From contig JAFEHU010000025.1 in the NCBI GenBank assembly GCA_017848435.1, forward strand, positions 1 to 61,555: 61,555 bases of DNA. The letters are read 5' to 3'. Position 1 is the stretch's first letter, and each line of letters opens with the position of its first letter. The notes below the pieces were generated by a model. The model saw only the letters and a program-made list of their open reading frames with translations, searched no databases and was not told the DNA's origin. The DNA comes from Burkholderiaceae bacterium. GTDB lineage: Bacteria > Pseudomonadota > Gammaproteobacteria > Burkholderiales > Burkholderiaceae_C. Positions 27,648 to 37,150 of the stretch are shown one piece after another. The translations under genes and the position numbers were made by a program.

Positions 27648-29321
27648 TTACATCTTGCGCGGTGCACCCACGCCCAGCACCGCCAGGCCATTGTGCAACA
27701 CCTGCGCGGTGGCGGCGACCAGCGCCAGGCGGGCGCGCTTCACCGCCTCGTCGTCCACCAGAATGCGCTCGGCGTCGTAATAGCTGTGGTAGCTGGCGGC
27801 CAGCTCGCGCAGGTAGAAGGTCACGTCGTGTGGCGCAAAGCCCTCGGCGGCGGCGGTCAGCATGTCGGGGTACTTGGCCATCAGCAGCATCAGGGCCTGG
27901 GCCTGCGGGCTGCTCAGTGGCGACAGGTCAACGTCCTGCAGGCTGGCCACGTCGCCGCCCCAGGCCGCCAGCACCGAGCAGATGCGGGCGTGGGCGTACT
28001 GCACGTAGTAGACCGGGTTGTCGTTGTTCTGCGCCAGCGCGAGGTCGATGTCGAAGATGTACTCGGTGTCGGGCTTGCGGCTGAGCAGGAAGAAACGCAC
28101 CGCGTCGGTGCTGGTCCACTCGATCAAATCGCGCAGCGTCACGTAGCTGCCGGCACGCTTGGAAATTTTCACCTCTTCGCCGCCGCGCATCACCCGCACC
28201 ATGGTGTGCAGCACATAGTCGGGGTAGCCCTGGGGAATGCCAACATTGGCCGCCTGCAGGCCGGCGCGCACCCGCGCGATGGTGCCGTGGTGGTCGGTGC
28301 CCTGGATGTTGATGACCTTGCCGAAGCCACGCTCCCATTTGGTGATGTGGTAGGCCACGTCGGGCACGAAGTAGGTGAAGCTGCCGTCCCCTTTGCGCAT
28401 CACCCGGTCTTTGTCGTCGCCGTAGTCGGTGGACTTGAGCCACAGCGCGCCGTCCTGCTCGTAGGTCTTGCCGGCGTCGACCAGCTTTTGAACGGTGGCT
28501 GCGACGCGGCCACTCGTGTACAGGCTGGACTCCAGGTAGTACTGGTCGAACCGGACCTGGAAGGCTTTCAGATCAAGGTCCTGCTCGCGGCGCAGGTAGG
28601 CCACGGCGAATTCGCGGACCGACTCGGTGTCGTCCACGTCGCCGCTGGCGGTGAATTCCCGGTCGTCGGACTTGACGGTCTTTTTCGCCAGGAAGTCGGC
28701 GGCGATGTCGGCAATGTAGTCGCCGTTGTAGGCCACTTCGGGCCAGCCAGCGTCGCCCGGCTTGACGCCGCGGGCACGCAGCTGCGTGGAGTTGGCCAGC
28801 GTCTGGATTTGCACCCCGGCGTCGTTGTAATAGAACTCGCGGTGCACCTGCCAGCCCTGGGTGCTGAACAGGTTGCAGATCGCGTCGCCCAGCGCCGCCT
28901 GCCGGCCATGGCCCACGTGCAGCGGCCCGGTGGGGTTGGCGGAAACAAACTCCACCAGCATGCGCTGGCCGTTGGCCGGCCGCACGCCGAACGCGCCGCC
29001 AGAAGCCAGCACCTCGCGCACGGTCTGCTGCTTGGCCTCCGGCTTCAGCCGGATGTTGATGAAGCCGGGGCCGGCAATCTCGATGGCCGCAACCCAGCGC
29101 TGGAACGGCGCCATGCCCTCCAGCGCGGTCTTGAGTGTGTCGGCCAGTTGGCGCGGGTTGAGCTTGAGCGGCTTGGCCAGTTGCATGGCCGCCGTGCAGG
29201 CGAAGTCGCCATGGGCCGCGACCTTGGGCGACTCGAAAGCGGCCTTGCTGCCTGCGCCGGGCTGCAGTTGTTCCAGCGCGGCGGCCAGGCTGCCGAGCAA
29301 TTCTTGTTTGAGGAGAAGCAT
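27648..29321 (-). CDS. argS: Arginyl-tRNA synthetase
   Basis: Charges tRNA-Arg. 557 aa. Class I signatures: HVGH at 135-138 in [20 protein letters not shown], and KISKR in place of KMSKS ([15 protein letters not shown]), a usual variant in ArgRS. The N-terminal Add-1 domain reads [13 protein letters not shown] and the C-terminal DALR anticodon domain ends [17 protein letters not shown]. Starts [10 protein letters not shown]. Confidence 0.97.
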   Translation of the reverse strand: MLLLKQELLGSLAAALEQLQPGAGSKAAFESPKVAAHGDFACTAAMQLAKPLKLNPRQLADTLKTALEGMAPFQRWVAAIEIAGPGFINIRLKPEAKQQTVREVLASGGAFGVRPANGQRMLVEFVSANPTGPLHVGHGRQAALGDAICNLFSTQGWQVHREFYYNDAGVQIQTLANSTQLRARGVKPGDAGWPEVAYNGDYIADIAADFLAKKTVKSDDREFTASGDVDDTESVREFAVAYLRREQDLDLKAFQVRFDQYYLESSLYTSGRVAATVQKLVDAGKTYEQDGALWLKSTDYGDDKDRVMRKGDGSFTYFVPDVAYHITKWERGFGKVINIQGTDHHGTIARVRAGLQAANVGIPQGYPDYVLHTMVRVMRGGEEVKISKRAGSYVTLRDLIEWTSTDAVRFFLLSRKPDTEYIFDIDLALAQNNDNPVYYVQYAHARICSVLAAWGGDVASLQDVDLSPLSSPQAQALMLLMAKYPDMLTAAAEGFAPHDVTFYLRELAASYHSYYDAERILVDDEAVKRARLALVAATAQVLHNGLAVLGVGAPRKM

Positions 29322-29397
29322 CGCCTGATTTTACGGGCCGGCTCTGGCGGCACGGCCCCCGGCTCAAACGCTGTCGGGGTGGCCCGTGAATCCCGCC

Positions 29398-29426
29398 TTG
29401 CTGTCAGGGTTTTTCTGTGCTTGAAT
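29398..29426 (+). promoter_or_regulatory. Possible sigma-70 promoter of psiF
   Basis: TTGCTG and TTGAAT separated by 17 bp, 40 bp before the psiF start. Moderate match, position sensible. Confidence 0.4.
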
Positions 29427-29466
29427 GCCCTCGGCACATTCAACAACACCCTGCGGGAGGAACACC

Positions 29467-29799
29467 ATGAAGCAACTGATTTCCCTGATCGTCCTTGGCT
29501 TGGCTTTCTCTGCCGGTACGGCTTACGCCGCCTCGCACGCCGCCAGTGCACCGATGGCCGCCGCCAGCAAGGCCCCGGAGGCCGACGGCAAAACCAAGCA
29601 GCAGACCAAAATGGGCGACTGCAACAAGGAGGCGGGTGACAAATCCCTCAAAGGCGACGAGCGCAAAGCCTTCATGAAGTCCTGCCTCAGCGCCAAACCG
29701 GCCACCCAGCAAAGCAAAATGACCACCTGCAACAAAGAAGCCACCGGCAAGAAGGGCGACGAGCGCAAGGCCTTCATGAAGGCCTGCCTGAGCAAGTAA
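29467..29799 (+). CDS. psiF: PsiF-repeat periplasmic protein
   Basis: 110 aa with a GGGAGGA ribosome-binding site. Signal peptide 1-21 (ending AYA), then two PsiF repeats: MGDCNKEAGDKSLKGDERKA followed by FMKSCLS, and MTTCNKEATGKKGDERKAFM followed by KACLSK. Each repeat has two cysteines that could pair. E. coli PsiF is induced by phosphate starvation; the molecular role is unknown. Stand-alone unit with its own terminator. Confidence 0.9.
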   Translation: MKQLISLIVLGLAFSAGTAYAASHAASAPMAAASKAPEADGKTKQQTKMGDCNKEAGDKSLKGDERKAFMKSCLSAKPATQQSKMTTCNKEATGKKGDERKAFMKACLSK

Positions 29800-29822
29800 G
29801 CACACGCTCTGCCCACCACCAC

Positions 29823-29853
29823 CAAGCCCCGTACTCCGGGGCTTGGGTGTTTT
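29823..29853 (+). terminator. Rho-independent terminator after psiF
   Basis: 9-bp stem CAAGCCCCG/CGGGGCTTG with a 5-nt loop, followed by GGTGTTTT. It also faces the convergent LysR gene, ending 10 bp away. Confidence 0.8.
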
Positions 29854-29862
29854 GGGGCCCGC

Positions 29863-30783
29863 TCAACCCGCCTGCCAGAAGCCCGGCAGGCCGTAGTGGT
29901 GCTTCAAGAAGTCGATCCACAGCCGCACCCGCAGCGGCAGGTGGCGGCGCTGCGGAAACACCGCGTAGATGCCGTTCGGCGGCGCGGCAAAGTCGGCCAG
30001 CACTTCGACCAACTGCCCTGCGGCGATTTCGGCCTCGACCTCCCAGGTGCTGCGCCAGGCGATGCCGTGGCCGGCGAGGCACCAGTCGTGCAGCACCTGG
30101 CCATCGGAGCAGTCCAGCGGGCCGCCGGGTTTGAGGTGCACCACTTCTCGCCCAGCCGATGACGGCACCGTGAACGCCCAGCCACGCGTTTGGGAAGCGT
30201 CGCTGGAGAGCGTCAGGCAGTCGAACCGGGCCAGGTCGTTGGGGTGTAACGGCGTGCCGTGCCTTTGCAGGTAGGCGGGCGTGGCCACACACAGCCGGCG
30301 GTTGTCGGCCAGCCGCACACTGACCAGCGACGAGTCGGGCAGGTCACCGACCCGCACCGCGCAGTCAAAGCCCTCCCCCGCCATGTCCACCACCCGGTCA
30401 CTGAGGTTGAGCGAGATGGTCACATCGGCATGTTGGGCCCGGAACTTGGGCACCAGCGGGGCCACGTGGCGGCGGCCAAAACCGGCCGGTGCGGTGATGC
30501 GCAGGTGGCCGCTGGGCTTGACGCCCCCGGCCGAGACGCTGGCCTCGGCGTTGGCCAGGTCGGCCAGCAGGCGCTGGCAGTCTTCCAGAAAGGCGCTGCC
30601 CTCGTGGGTGAGGTGCAGGCGGCGGGTGGTGCGGACCAGCAGCTTGACGCCCAACCGCTCTTCCAGCGCGTCCAGCCGGCGGCCCATGATGGCGGGCGCC
30701 ACGCCTTCGGCCAGCGCGGCGGCGGTGAGGCTGCCAGAGGCCGCTACCGCCACAAACGATTCGAGCTGTTTCAGCTTGTTCAT
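29863..30783 (-). CDS. LysR-family transcriptional regulator
   Basis: 306 aa. N-terminal winged helix (MNKLKQLESFVAVAASGSLT, with AALAEGVAPAIMGRRLDALEERLGVKLL), then a substrate-binding domain of the DhcR/AaeR-like branch (GHLRITAPAGFGRRHVAPLV, FDCAVRVGDLPDSSL). Divergent from the haloacid dehalogenase gene across a 78-bp AT-rich gap containing a dyad, the usual geometry for a LysR regulator and its target. The inducer may be a haloacid or hydroxyacid; that is inference. Confidence 0.9.
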   Translation of the reverse strand: MNKLKQLESFVAVAASGSLTAAALAEGVAPAIMGRRLDALEERLGVKLLVRTTRRLHLTHEGSAFLEDCQRLLADLANAEASVSAGGVKPSGHLRITAPAGFGRRHVAPLVPKFRAQHADVTISLNLSDRVVDMAGEGFDCAVRVGDLPDSSLVSVRLADNRRLCVATPAYLQRHGTPLHPNDLARFDCLTLSSDASQTRGWAFTVPSSAGREVVHLKPGGPLDCSDGQVLHDWCLAGHGIAWRSTWEVEAEIAAGQLVEVLADFAAPPNGIYAVFPQRRHLPLRVRLWIDFLKHHYGLPGFWQAG

Positions 30784-30815
30784 CGATTCGATACTTTTTT
30801 AGACTGAATCCGTGA

Positions 30816-30833
30816 TTATTAGCCTATTAATAA
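30816..30833. promoter_or_regulatory. AT-rich dyad between lysR and dehalogenase gene
   Basis: TTATTA-N6-TAATAA in the divergent gap, unusually AT-rich for this genome. It is a candidate LysR-binding and promoter region. Confidence 0.4.
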
Positions 30834-30861
30834 ACAGCAGGGTATCAAATACAGTCACCGC

Positions 30862-31572
30862 ATGGACAAACTAGCCCCATCCCACACCGAGCAGCCCAAG
30901 GCCGTCTTGTTCGACGCCTATGGCACGCTGTTTGACGTGTACAGCGTGGGCCTGCTGGCGGAGCAGTTTTTCCCCGGCCATGGCCAGGCGCTGGGGGTGA
31001 TGTGGCGCGACAAGCAGATCGAATACACCCGGCTGGTGACCACCAGCGACCATGGCAAGCATTACCGGCCTTTTTGGGAGCTGACCCGCGCCGGCCTGCG
31101 CTACGCCTGCAAGCGGCTGGGGCTGGACCTGACGCCCGAGCGCGAAGAGCGGCTGATGAACCAGTACCGCGCGCTGTCGGCCTTCCCGGAAAACAAGGAC
31201 GTGCTGCTGGCCCTGAAGGCACAGGGCGTGGTAACCGGCATTTTGTCCAACGGCGACCCGGGCATGCTGGCGGTGGCCGTCAAAAGCGCCGGGCTGGACG
31301 GCCTGCTGGACCACGTGCTCAGCGTCGACCGCATCCAGAAATTCAAGACCCACCCCGACGCCTACGCCCTGGGCCCGCAAGCCACCGGCTTCAAGCCCCA
31401 GCAAACGCTGTTTGTCAGTTGCAACGGCTGGGATGCGCTGGCCGCCACCTGGTACGGCTACCGCACGCTGTGGGTGAACCGCTACCAGCTGCCGTTTGAA
31501 GAGCTGGACACCCAACCCGAACGCACCGGCAGCTCGCTGCGCGATGTGTTGACTTTTTTTCCCCTGATTTAG
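30862..31572 (+). CDS. L-2-haloacid dehalogenase (HAD type II)
   Basis: Hydrolyses L-2-haloacids, and haloacetates to glycolate. 236 aa. HAD type II signature FDAYGTLFDV with nucleophile Asp18. Thr22, Arg49 (MWRDKQIEYT), Ser129-Asn130 (LSNGDP), Lys162, Tyr168, and Ser186, Asn188 and Asp191 (SCNGWDALAATWYGY) match the L-2-DEX active set (D10, T14, R41, S118, K151, Y157, S175, N177, D180), recalled from memory. 42 bp upstream of malate synthase G on the same strand. Many genomes carry such genes without known haloacid growth, so the physiological substrate is open. Confidence 0.88.
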   Translation: MDKLAPSHTEQPKAVLFDAYGTLFDVYSVGLLAEQFFPGHGQALGVMWRDKQIEYTRLVTTSDHGKHYRPFWELTRAGLRYACKRLGLDLTPEREERLMNQYRALSAFPENKDVLLALKAQGVVTGILSNGDPGMLAVAVKSAGLDGLLDHVLSVDRIQKFKTHPDAYALGPQATGFKPQQTLFVSCNGWDALAATWYGYRTLWVNRYQLPFEELDTQPERTGSSLRDVLTFFPLI

Positions 31573-31614
31573 CCTTTTTGTAGCTTTTTTGACTTGTTGT
31601 TTGAGGACCTCACC

Positions 31615-33804
31615 ATGACCGCACGTACCCCCGTTCACCGCCTGCAAGTGGCCACCGAACTGCACCAGTTCATTGAAACCCAGGTGCTGCCCGGCACCGG
31701 CATCGCCAGCGCCACCTTCTGGCAAGGCTTCGACGCCATCGTGGCCGACCTGGCACCGAAGAACATCGCCCTGCTGGCCGAACGCGACCGCCTGCAACTG
31801 GAGCTGGACGCCTGGCACAAGGCCCACCCTGGCCCCATCAGCGACATGCCCGCCTACAAGGCCTTTCTGGAAAAAATCGGCTACCTGGTGCCCCAACCGG
31901 CCGAGGTGAAGGCCACCACCGCCAACGTGGACGCCGAGCTGGCCACGCAAGCCGGCCCGCAGCTGGTGGTGCCGATCCTGAACGCCCGCTACGCGCTCAA
32001 CGCCGCCAACGCCCGCTGGGGCAGCCTGTACGACGCGCTGTACGGCACCGACGCCATCCCCGAGGCCGATGGCGCTGAAAAAGGCAAGGGCTACAACCCG
32101 GTGCGCGGCGCCAAAGTGATCGCCTACGCCCGCAACGTGCTGGACCAGGCCGCCCCGCTGGCGGGCGCCTCGCACAAGGACGCGACCGGCTACGCTGTTG
32201 ACAGTGGCAAATTGGTGGTGAGCCTCGCGGGTGGCAAGACCACCGGCCTGGTGGACGCGGCCCAGTTCATCGGCTTCCAGGGCGCCGCCGCGGCCCCGTC
32301 GTCGGTGCTGCTGCAGCACCACGGCCTGCACCTCGACATTCAAATTGACCGCAACACCGCCATCGGCAAGACCGACGCGGCCGGCGTCAGCGACCTGGTG
32401 CTGGAATCGGCGCTCTCCACCATCCTGGACCTGGAAGACTCGGTTGCCGTGGTGGACGCCGCCGACAAGGTGGTGGCCTACGGCAACTGGCTCGGCATTC
32501 TGAAAGGCACCCTGACGGAGAGCGTCAGCAAAGGCGGCAAGACCTTCACCCGCGGCCTGAATGCCGACCGCGTCTACACCGGCGCACAAGGCGGCGAAGT
32601 GCGCCTGCACGGCCGCTCGCTGATGTTCCTGCGCAATGTGGGCCACCTGATGACCAACCCCGCCATCACCTACGACGGTGGCAAGGAAATCCCCGAAGGC
32701 ATCCTGGACGCGGTGGTCACCACCACCATCGCCCTGCACGACCTGCAAGGCCATGGTCAGAACGGCATCCGCAACTCGCGCAAGGGCTCGGTCTACATCG
32801 TCAAGCCCAAGATGCACGGCCCGGCCGAGGTGGCCTTCGCGGCTGAACTCTTCACCCGCGTGGAGCAGTTGCTCGGCCTGCCCGACAGCACGGTGAAGCT
32901 CGGCATCATGGACGAAGAGCGCCGCACCAGCGTCAACCTGAAGGCCTGCATCGCCGCGGCCAGCAGCCGCGTGGCCTTCATCAACACCGGCTTCCTCGAC
33001 CGCACAGGCGACGAGATGCACACCGCCATGCACGCTGGCCCGATGATCCGCAAGGGCGACATGAAGACCAGCGCCTGGATCCAGGCCTATGAGAAAAACA
33101 ACGTGCTGGTGGGCCTGTCTTGTGGCCTGCGTGGCCGCGCACAGATCGGCAAAGGCATGTGGGCCATGCCCGACCTGATGGCCGCGATGCTGGAACAGAA
33201 AATCGCCCACCCCAAGGCCGGCGCCAACACCGCCTGGGTGCCCAGCCCCACGGCCGCCACCCTGCACGCGCTGCATTACCACCAGGTGAGCGTGGCTGCG
33301 GTGCAGCAAGAGCTGGAGAAGATCGACGCCAACGCCGAGCGCGCCAACATCCTGAACAACCTGCTGCAGATCCCGGTCACCGCCAGCCCGAACTGGACCG
33401 CCGCCGAGAAGCAGCAGGAGCTGGACAACAACGCCCAGGGCATCCTGGGCTACGTGGTGCGCTGGGTTGACCAGGGTGTGGGCTGCTCCAAGGTGCCCGA
33501 CATCCACAACGTCGGCCTGATGGAAGACCGCGCCACGCTGCGCATTTCCAGCCAGCACATGGCCAACTGGCTGCACCATGGCGTGGTGACCTTGCCCCAG
33601 GTGAAGGAAACGTTCGAGCGCATGGCTGCGGTGGTGGACGGCCAGAACGCCGGCGACCCGCTGTACCAGCCCATGGCCGGCAACTTCGGCACCTCGGCCG
33701 CCTACAAGGCCGCCTGCGAACTGGTGTTTGAAGGCCTGGCGCAGCCCAGCGGCTACACCGAGCCCCTGTTGCACGCCTGGCGCCTGAAAGTGAAGGCCGC
33801 CTGA
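31615..33804 (+). CDS. glcB: Malate synthase G
   Basis: Condenses glyoxylate with acetyl-CoA to malate. 729 aa from [10 protein letters not shown], close to E. coli GlcB (723). Conserved blocks: [71 protein letters not shown] and [19 protein letters not shown]. This monomeric G isoform is the one that serves growth on glycolate/glyoxylate rather than acetate. It follows the haloacid dehalogenase gene by 42 bp and may share its transcript. Confidence 0.96.
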   Translation: MTARTPVHRLQVATELHQFIETQVLPGTGIASATFWQGFDAIVADLAPKNIALLAERDRLQLELDAWHKAHPGPISDMPAYKAFLEKIGYLVPQPAEVKATTANVDAELATQAGPQLVVPILNARYALNAANARWGSLYDALYGTDAIPEADGAEKGKGYNPVRGAKVIAYARNVLDQAAPLAGASHKDATGYAVDSGKLVVSLAGGKTTGLVDAAQFIGFQGAAAAPSSVLLQHHGLHLDIQIDRNTAIGKTDAAGVSDLVLESALSTILDLEDSVAVVDAADKVVAYGNWLGILKGTLTESVSKGGKTFTRGLNADRVYTGAQGGEVRLHGRSLMFLRNVGHLMTNPAITYDGGKEIPEGILDAVVTTTIALHDLQGHGQNGIRNSRKGSVYIVKPKMHGPAEVAFAAELFTRVEQLLGLPDSTVKLGIMDEERRTSVNLKACIAAASSRVAFINTGFLDRTGDEMHTAMHAGPMIRKGDMKTSAWIQAYEKNNVLVGLSCGLRGRAQIGKGMWAMPDLMAAMLEQKIAHPKAGANTAWVPSPTAATLHALHYHQVSVAAVQQELEKIDANAERANILNNLLQIPVTASPNWTAAEKQQELDNNAQGILGYVVRWVDQGVGCSKVPDIHNVGLMEDRATLRISSQHMANWLHHGVVTLPQVKETFERMAAVVDGQNAGDPLYQPMAGNFGTSAAYKAACELVFEGLAQPSGYTEPLLHAWRLKVKAA

Positions 33805-33816
33805 CCGCAGGCAAGG

Positions 33817-33885
33817 CGCTATTGATTCAATAGCTACACCGCAAGGTTCCACTAAGGCTTGCGGTGTATATGGCATACAAAAAGC
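33817..33885 (+). repeat. Dispersed 70-bp element, copy C
   Basis: Reads GCGCTATTGATTCAATAGC, then CCGCAAGGTTCCACTAAGGC, then GTATATGGCATACAAAAAGCC. Inner inverted repeat ATTGATTCAAT and the pair ACCGCAAG/CTTGCGGT could form a hairpin. It lies 12 bp after the malate synthase stop. The rest of the gap to 34085 shows only a GAGGAAA ribosome-binding site. Confidence 0.8.
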
Positions 33886-34085
33886 CAAAATAGGCCGGCG
33901 GGACCCGGTTCGGCGCAGTTTGAGCGCCCTCCAGGCCCACCGCCGTCGCACCGTCCAGACGTGACGGCTTGAAACCTTGTGCCAGGTGCAGGTGTTGTCC
34001 TGCATCCAAACAGGGACCTGCTCAGTAAGGTCAGCGAGCGGCTTGTTATCGCAAGCCTGTTGGCCCACCCTACCGAGGAAATTCC

Positions 34086-35684
34086 ATGCACAAGTCTTTC
34101 AACCGCCTGGCCGTCACGGCCCTGTTCGCGGCCACCCTGGCCGCCTGCGGTGGCAGCAACAACAACGGCCCTTCCCCCGTTGGCGACACCGCCGTCCTGA
34201 CGGCCGGGGGGCGCATTGCCACCTTCAACCGCGCCACACCCGGCACGCTGGTCAGCAACCTCGGCATCAGCGGGCTGAACGGCTCCGAGCAGCTGGTTGG
34301 CATGGACGTGCGTCCGGCCAATGGCCTGGTTTATGCGGTGTCCAACGCCGGCCGCATCTACACCCTTGACCCCGCCACCGGCGCCGCCACCTTCCGCGTG
34401 GCCCTGGCCAACGACGCGGCCAACACCACCGCGTTCACCGCGCTCTCGGGCGCCAGCTTCGGGGTCGACTTCAACCCTGTGCCCGACCGCCTGCGCCTCG
34501 TCAGCAACACCGGGCAGAACCTCCGCATCAACGTGGACACCGGCGCCACACTGGTGGACGGCGCCATCAACGGCATTGCCGGTGCCAGCGTCAGCGCATC
34601 GGCCTACACCAACGCCTTTGCCGGGGCCACCAGCACGCAGCTGTTCAACATCGACTGCGCCACCGGCACCCGCACCCTGCAGAACCCGCCCAACAACGGC
34701 ACCCTGACCAACCCCACCCCGCTGGGCGTGACCTGCGACGCCGCCAACGGCTTTGACATCGACGCGCGCAACAACACCGGTTTTGCCGCGCTGCGCGTGG
34801 GTGGCGTCACCCGCCTGTACAGCGTGTCGCTGGCCAACGGCGGTGTGGCCACAGCCGTGGGCACCCTCGGCACCGACGAGCCCGTGGTGGGCCTGACGCT
34901 GCTGAACCCGCCGGCCGCGCCCACGGTGTTCGTGCTGAGCGGCAACAACCTGTCACGCATCGACCCGGCTGCGCCCAACACGCTGCTCGGCACCACCGCC
35001 ATCACCGGCCTGAACGCGGGTGAAAACGTGCTCGGCATCGACTTCCGCCCCGCCAACGGCCTGCTGTACGTGCTCACCAGCAGCGCCCGCCTGCTGACCG
35101 TCAACCCCGACACCGGCGCCGGCACCGTGGTGGCCACCCTGGCCGCCGACCCGGCCGACACCACCGACGGCAACCCCGCGTTCACCACCCTGCTGGGCAC
35201 CAGCTTCTCGGTCGACTTCAACCCGGTGCCGGACCGCCTGCGCGTCATCAGCGACCTGGGCCAGAGCCTGCGCATCAATGTGGCCACCGGCGCCACCACC
35301 ACCGACGGCAATATCAACCGCACCGTTCCCGCTTCTGTCACAGGCGCCGCCTACACCAACAGCTTTGCCGGCACCACCGCCACCACGCTGTACGACGTGG
35401 ACACACTCGCCAATGTGCTGGCGATCCAGAACCCGCCGAACAACGGCACCCTCACCGACGTGGGCGCACTGGGCCTGGACGTGACTGGCAACAGCGCGAT
35501 CGACATCGCCGGCGGCGACAACGGCCTGGCACTCGGCGCCTTCCGCGCGGGGCTAACCGGCCCTTATTCGCTCTACAACATCAACCTGACCACCGGCGCC
35601 GCCACCCTGCGCGGCACCGCAGCGGCAGCGCAGATTGGTGGCGCCACCGGCCCGGCCATCACCGACATCGCCATCCGCTACTGA
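34086..35684 (+). CDS. DUF4394 lipoprotein with two repeats
   Basis: 532 aa. Lipoprotein signal with lipobox TLAAC (Cys21), then two DUF4394 repeats of about 240 residues (40-280 and 290-532). Each repeat has the pairs RPANGLVYAV/RPANGLLYVL, FGVDFNPVPDRLRLVSNTGQ/FSVDFNPVPDRLRVISDLGQ and QNPPNNGTL. This looks like an internal duplication of a beta-propeller-type fold. Function is unknown. Located 132 bp upstream of an ECF sigma/anti-sigma pair, and probably its target or partner. Confidence 0.88.
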   Translation: MHKSFNRLAVTALFAATLAACGGSNNNGPSPVGDTAVLTAGGRIATFNRATPGTLVSNLGISGLNGSEQLVGMDVRPANGLVYAVSNAGRIYTLDPATGAATFRVALANDAANTTAFTALSGASFGVDFNPVPDRLRLVSNTGQNLRINVDTGATLVDGAINGIAGASVSASAYTNAFAGATSTQLFNIDCATGTRTLQNPPNNGTLTNPTPLGVTCDAANGFDIDARNNTGFAALRVGGVTRLYSVSLANGGVATAVGTLGTDEPVVGLTLLNPPAAPTVFVLSGNNLSRIDPAAPNTLLGTTAITGLNAGENVLGIDFRPANGLLYVLTSSARLLTVNPDTGAGTVVATLAADPADTTDGNPAFTTLLGTSFSVDFNPVPDRLRVISDLGQSLRINVATGATTTDGNINRTVPASVTGAAYTNSFAGTTATTLYDVDTLANVLAIQNPPNNGTLTDVGALGLDVTGNSAIDIAGGDNGLALGAFRAGLTGPYSLYNINLTTGAATLRGTAAAAQIGGATGPAITDIAIRY

Positions 35685-35730
35685 CCGTCTGGCACACCAG
35701 GCGTTGCCGGAGCAGCGCCTGGTCCCCTTT

Positions 35731-35763
35731 GCGGCCGCTGCAACCCTGCACCGGCCGCTTTTT
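35731..35763 (+). terminator. Terminator between DUF4394 gene and ECF sigma gene
   Basis: 7-bp stem GCGGCCG/CGGCCGC with a 14-nt loop, then TTTTT. A second hairpin, ACCAGGCG/CGCCTGGT, lies just before at 35696-35723. The sigma gene therefore needs its own promoter; TAGAAT at 35788 is a possible -10. Confidence 0.6.
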
Positions 35764-35816
35764 CATGCCGGCACGGCACTCTGGCCCTAGAATTTGCAGT
35801 CCTGAACGCACCCACC

Positions 35817-36359
35817 GTGAACCCCCACCCCAGCGACTTCGACCACGACGCAGCCCTGCTGGCCTGCGCCAGTGGCCACGTGCCTGCGCTGCAGGCGTTG
35901 TACGACCAGGAGTCGCGCTGGCTGCTGGGTGTGGCGCTGCGCATCGTGCGCGACCGTGCCACCGCCGAAGACGTGCTGCACGACGCCTGGCTACGGGTCT
36001 GGCACAACGCCGGCAGCTTCGACCCCGAACTGGGTTCGGCGCGCGGCTGGCTCTACACCGTGGTGCGGCACTGCGCACTGACCGAAGCGCGCCGCGCCGG
36101 GCGCAGCCTGCCGATAGACGACACCATCCTGGACGGCCTGGTCGACACCCACCACCCTGCACCTGACCGCAACGCCATGACCACCACGCTGCACCGTTGC
36201 CTGCAACAACTCGACGACCCCCGCCGTGCCTGCATCGTCCATGCGTATGTGGATGGCTACACCCATGCCCAGATCGCCCAGCGACTCAATGCACCGCTCG
36301 GCAGCGTTAAATCATGGATACGCCGTGGGCTGGCGAGCTTGAAGGAGTGCCTGTCATGA
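35817..36359 (+). CDS. ECF-type RNA polymerase sigma factor
   Basis: 180 aa with a GTG start. Region 2 is RDRATAEDVLHDAWLRVWHN followed by GWLYTVVRHCALTEARR. Region 4 is LDDPRRACIVHAYVDGYTHA, then QIAQRLNAPLGSVKSWIRRG. Belongs to the SigK-like ECF group that pairs with RskA-type anti-sigma factors. The stop overlaps the anti-sigma start (ATGA), the standard coupling. Confidence 0.93.
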   Translation: MNPHPSDFDHDAALLACASGHVPALQALYDQESRWLLGVALRIVRDRATAEDVLHDAWLRVWHNAGSFDPELGSARGWLYTVVRHCALTEARRAGRSLPIDDTILDGLVDTHHPAPDRNAMTTTLHRCLQQLDDPRRACIVHAYVDGYTHAQIAQRLNAPLGSVKSWIRRGLASLKECLS

Positions 36360-37090
36360 ACCTGCTGGACCCCGAAGAACGCAACGCCCTGGCGGGCGAG
36401 TACGTGCTCGGCACCCTGAGCGACGCCGAACAGACCGTTTTTGCCCTCGCCCTGGCGCGCGACCCCGCGCTCCGCGCCGAAGTCGCCGCCTGGCAAGACC
36501 GCCTGCTGGGCCTGGCGCCACCCACGCTGGCGGTGGAACCACCCCTTGGCCTGTGGTCGCGCATCGCCCAGACGCTCGAGGCCACGGCCACGCCCCCAAC
36601 CCTGCCTGTCCAGCGCCTGGCGCCACCTGCCCAGCCCCCGTTGTGGCAACGCCTCGGCTTCTGGCAGGGCCTGGCAGCGGCGGCGGCATTCGGTTGCCTC
36701 GTGCTGGCCGTCTCGCTCGCCACGCACCTGGGTGGCACCGACGCCGCCGTGCCGCACCTCGTCGCCGTGCTGCAAAGCCCGGACAAAGCGACCATCGGCT
36801 GGCTGGTGGAAGCGCACGGCGGTGGCACGGTGCGGTTGCTGCCACTCTCGGGTGGCGAACCGGTGCCGCCGGGCAGCACGCTGCAGTTCTGGACCAAAGG
36901 CGAGCGCGACGCCGGCCCCACCTCGCTTGGCCTGGTCACCCCGGGCACCGCCGTGGTGGTGCCCGCCGCCCGCATCCCCGGCCTGGGCGAACGCCAGCTG
37001 TTTGAAATCACGCTGGAGCCAGCGGGTGGCTCGCCGCTGAACCGCCCGACCGGGCCGATCCTGTTCATCGGGCACGCCGTCAAGGTCTGA
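36356..37090 (+). CDS. RskA-type transmembrane anti-sigma factor
   Basis: 244 aa from MNLLDPEERN. The N-terminal cytoplasmic domain (ALAGEYVLGTLSDAEQTVF) binds the sigma factor. One membrane segment lies at about 104-124, and a periplasmic RskA domain (about 130-244) senses the signal. There is no zinc-binding HxxxCxxC motif, so it is the non-ZAS class. It would hold the co-encoded sigma factor inactive until proteolysed. Confidence 0.9.
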   Translation: MNLLDPEERNALAGEYVLGTLSDAEQTVFALALARDPALRAEVAAWQDRLLGLAPPTLAVEPPLGLWSRIAQTLEATATPPTLPVQRLAPPAQPPLWQRLGFWQGLAAAAAFGCLVLAVSLATHLGGTDAAVPHLVAVLQSPDKATIGWLVEAHGGGTVRLLPLSGGEPVPPGSTLQFWTKGERDAGPTSLGLVTPGTAVVVPAARIPGLGERQLFEITLEPAGGSPLNRPTGPILFIGHAVKV

Positions 37091-37150
37091 CGGGCCGGCG
37101 CGGCCAACCTGCGACAATTTGCCACCCACCATGGGCTGTCGACCGCATTT

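Noticed and set aside
27624-29639. 671-codon plus-strand frame opposite argS
   Set aside because: Antisense shadow of a clear arginyl-tRNA synthetase; runs into psiF in the wrong frame.
31573-31614. T-rich gap with GTAGCTTTTTTGACTTG, resembling half of the dispersed element
   Set aside because: Only a short part fits and the CACTAAGGC core is missing; not counted as an eighth copy.
30871-34068. 1065-codon minus-strand frame opposite the dehalogenase and malate synthase G genes
   Set aside because: Only the complement of two well-recognised genes; composition is atypical and it has no motifs.
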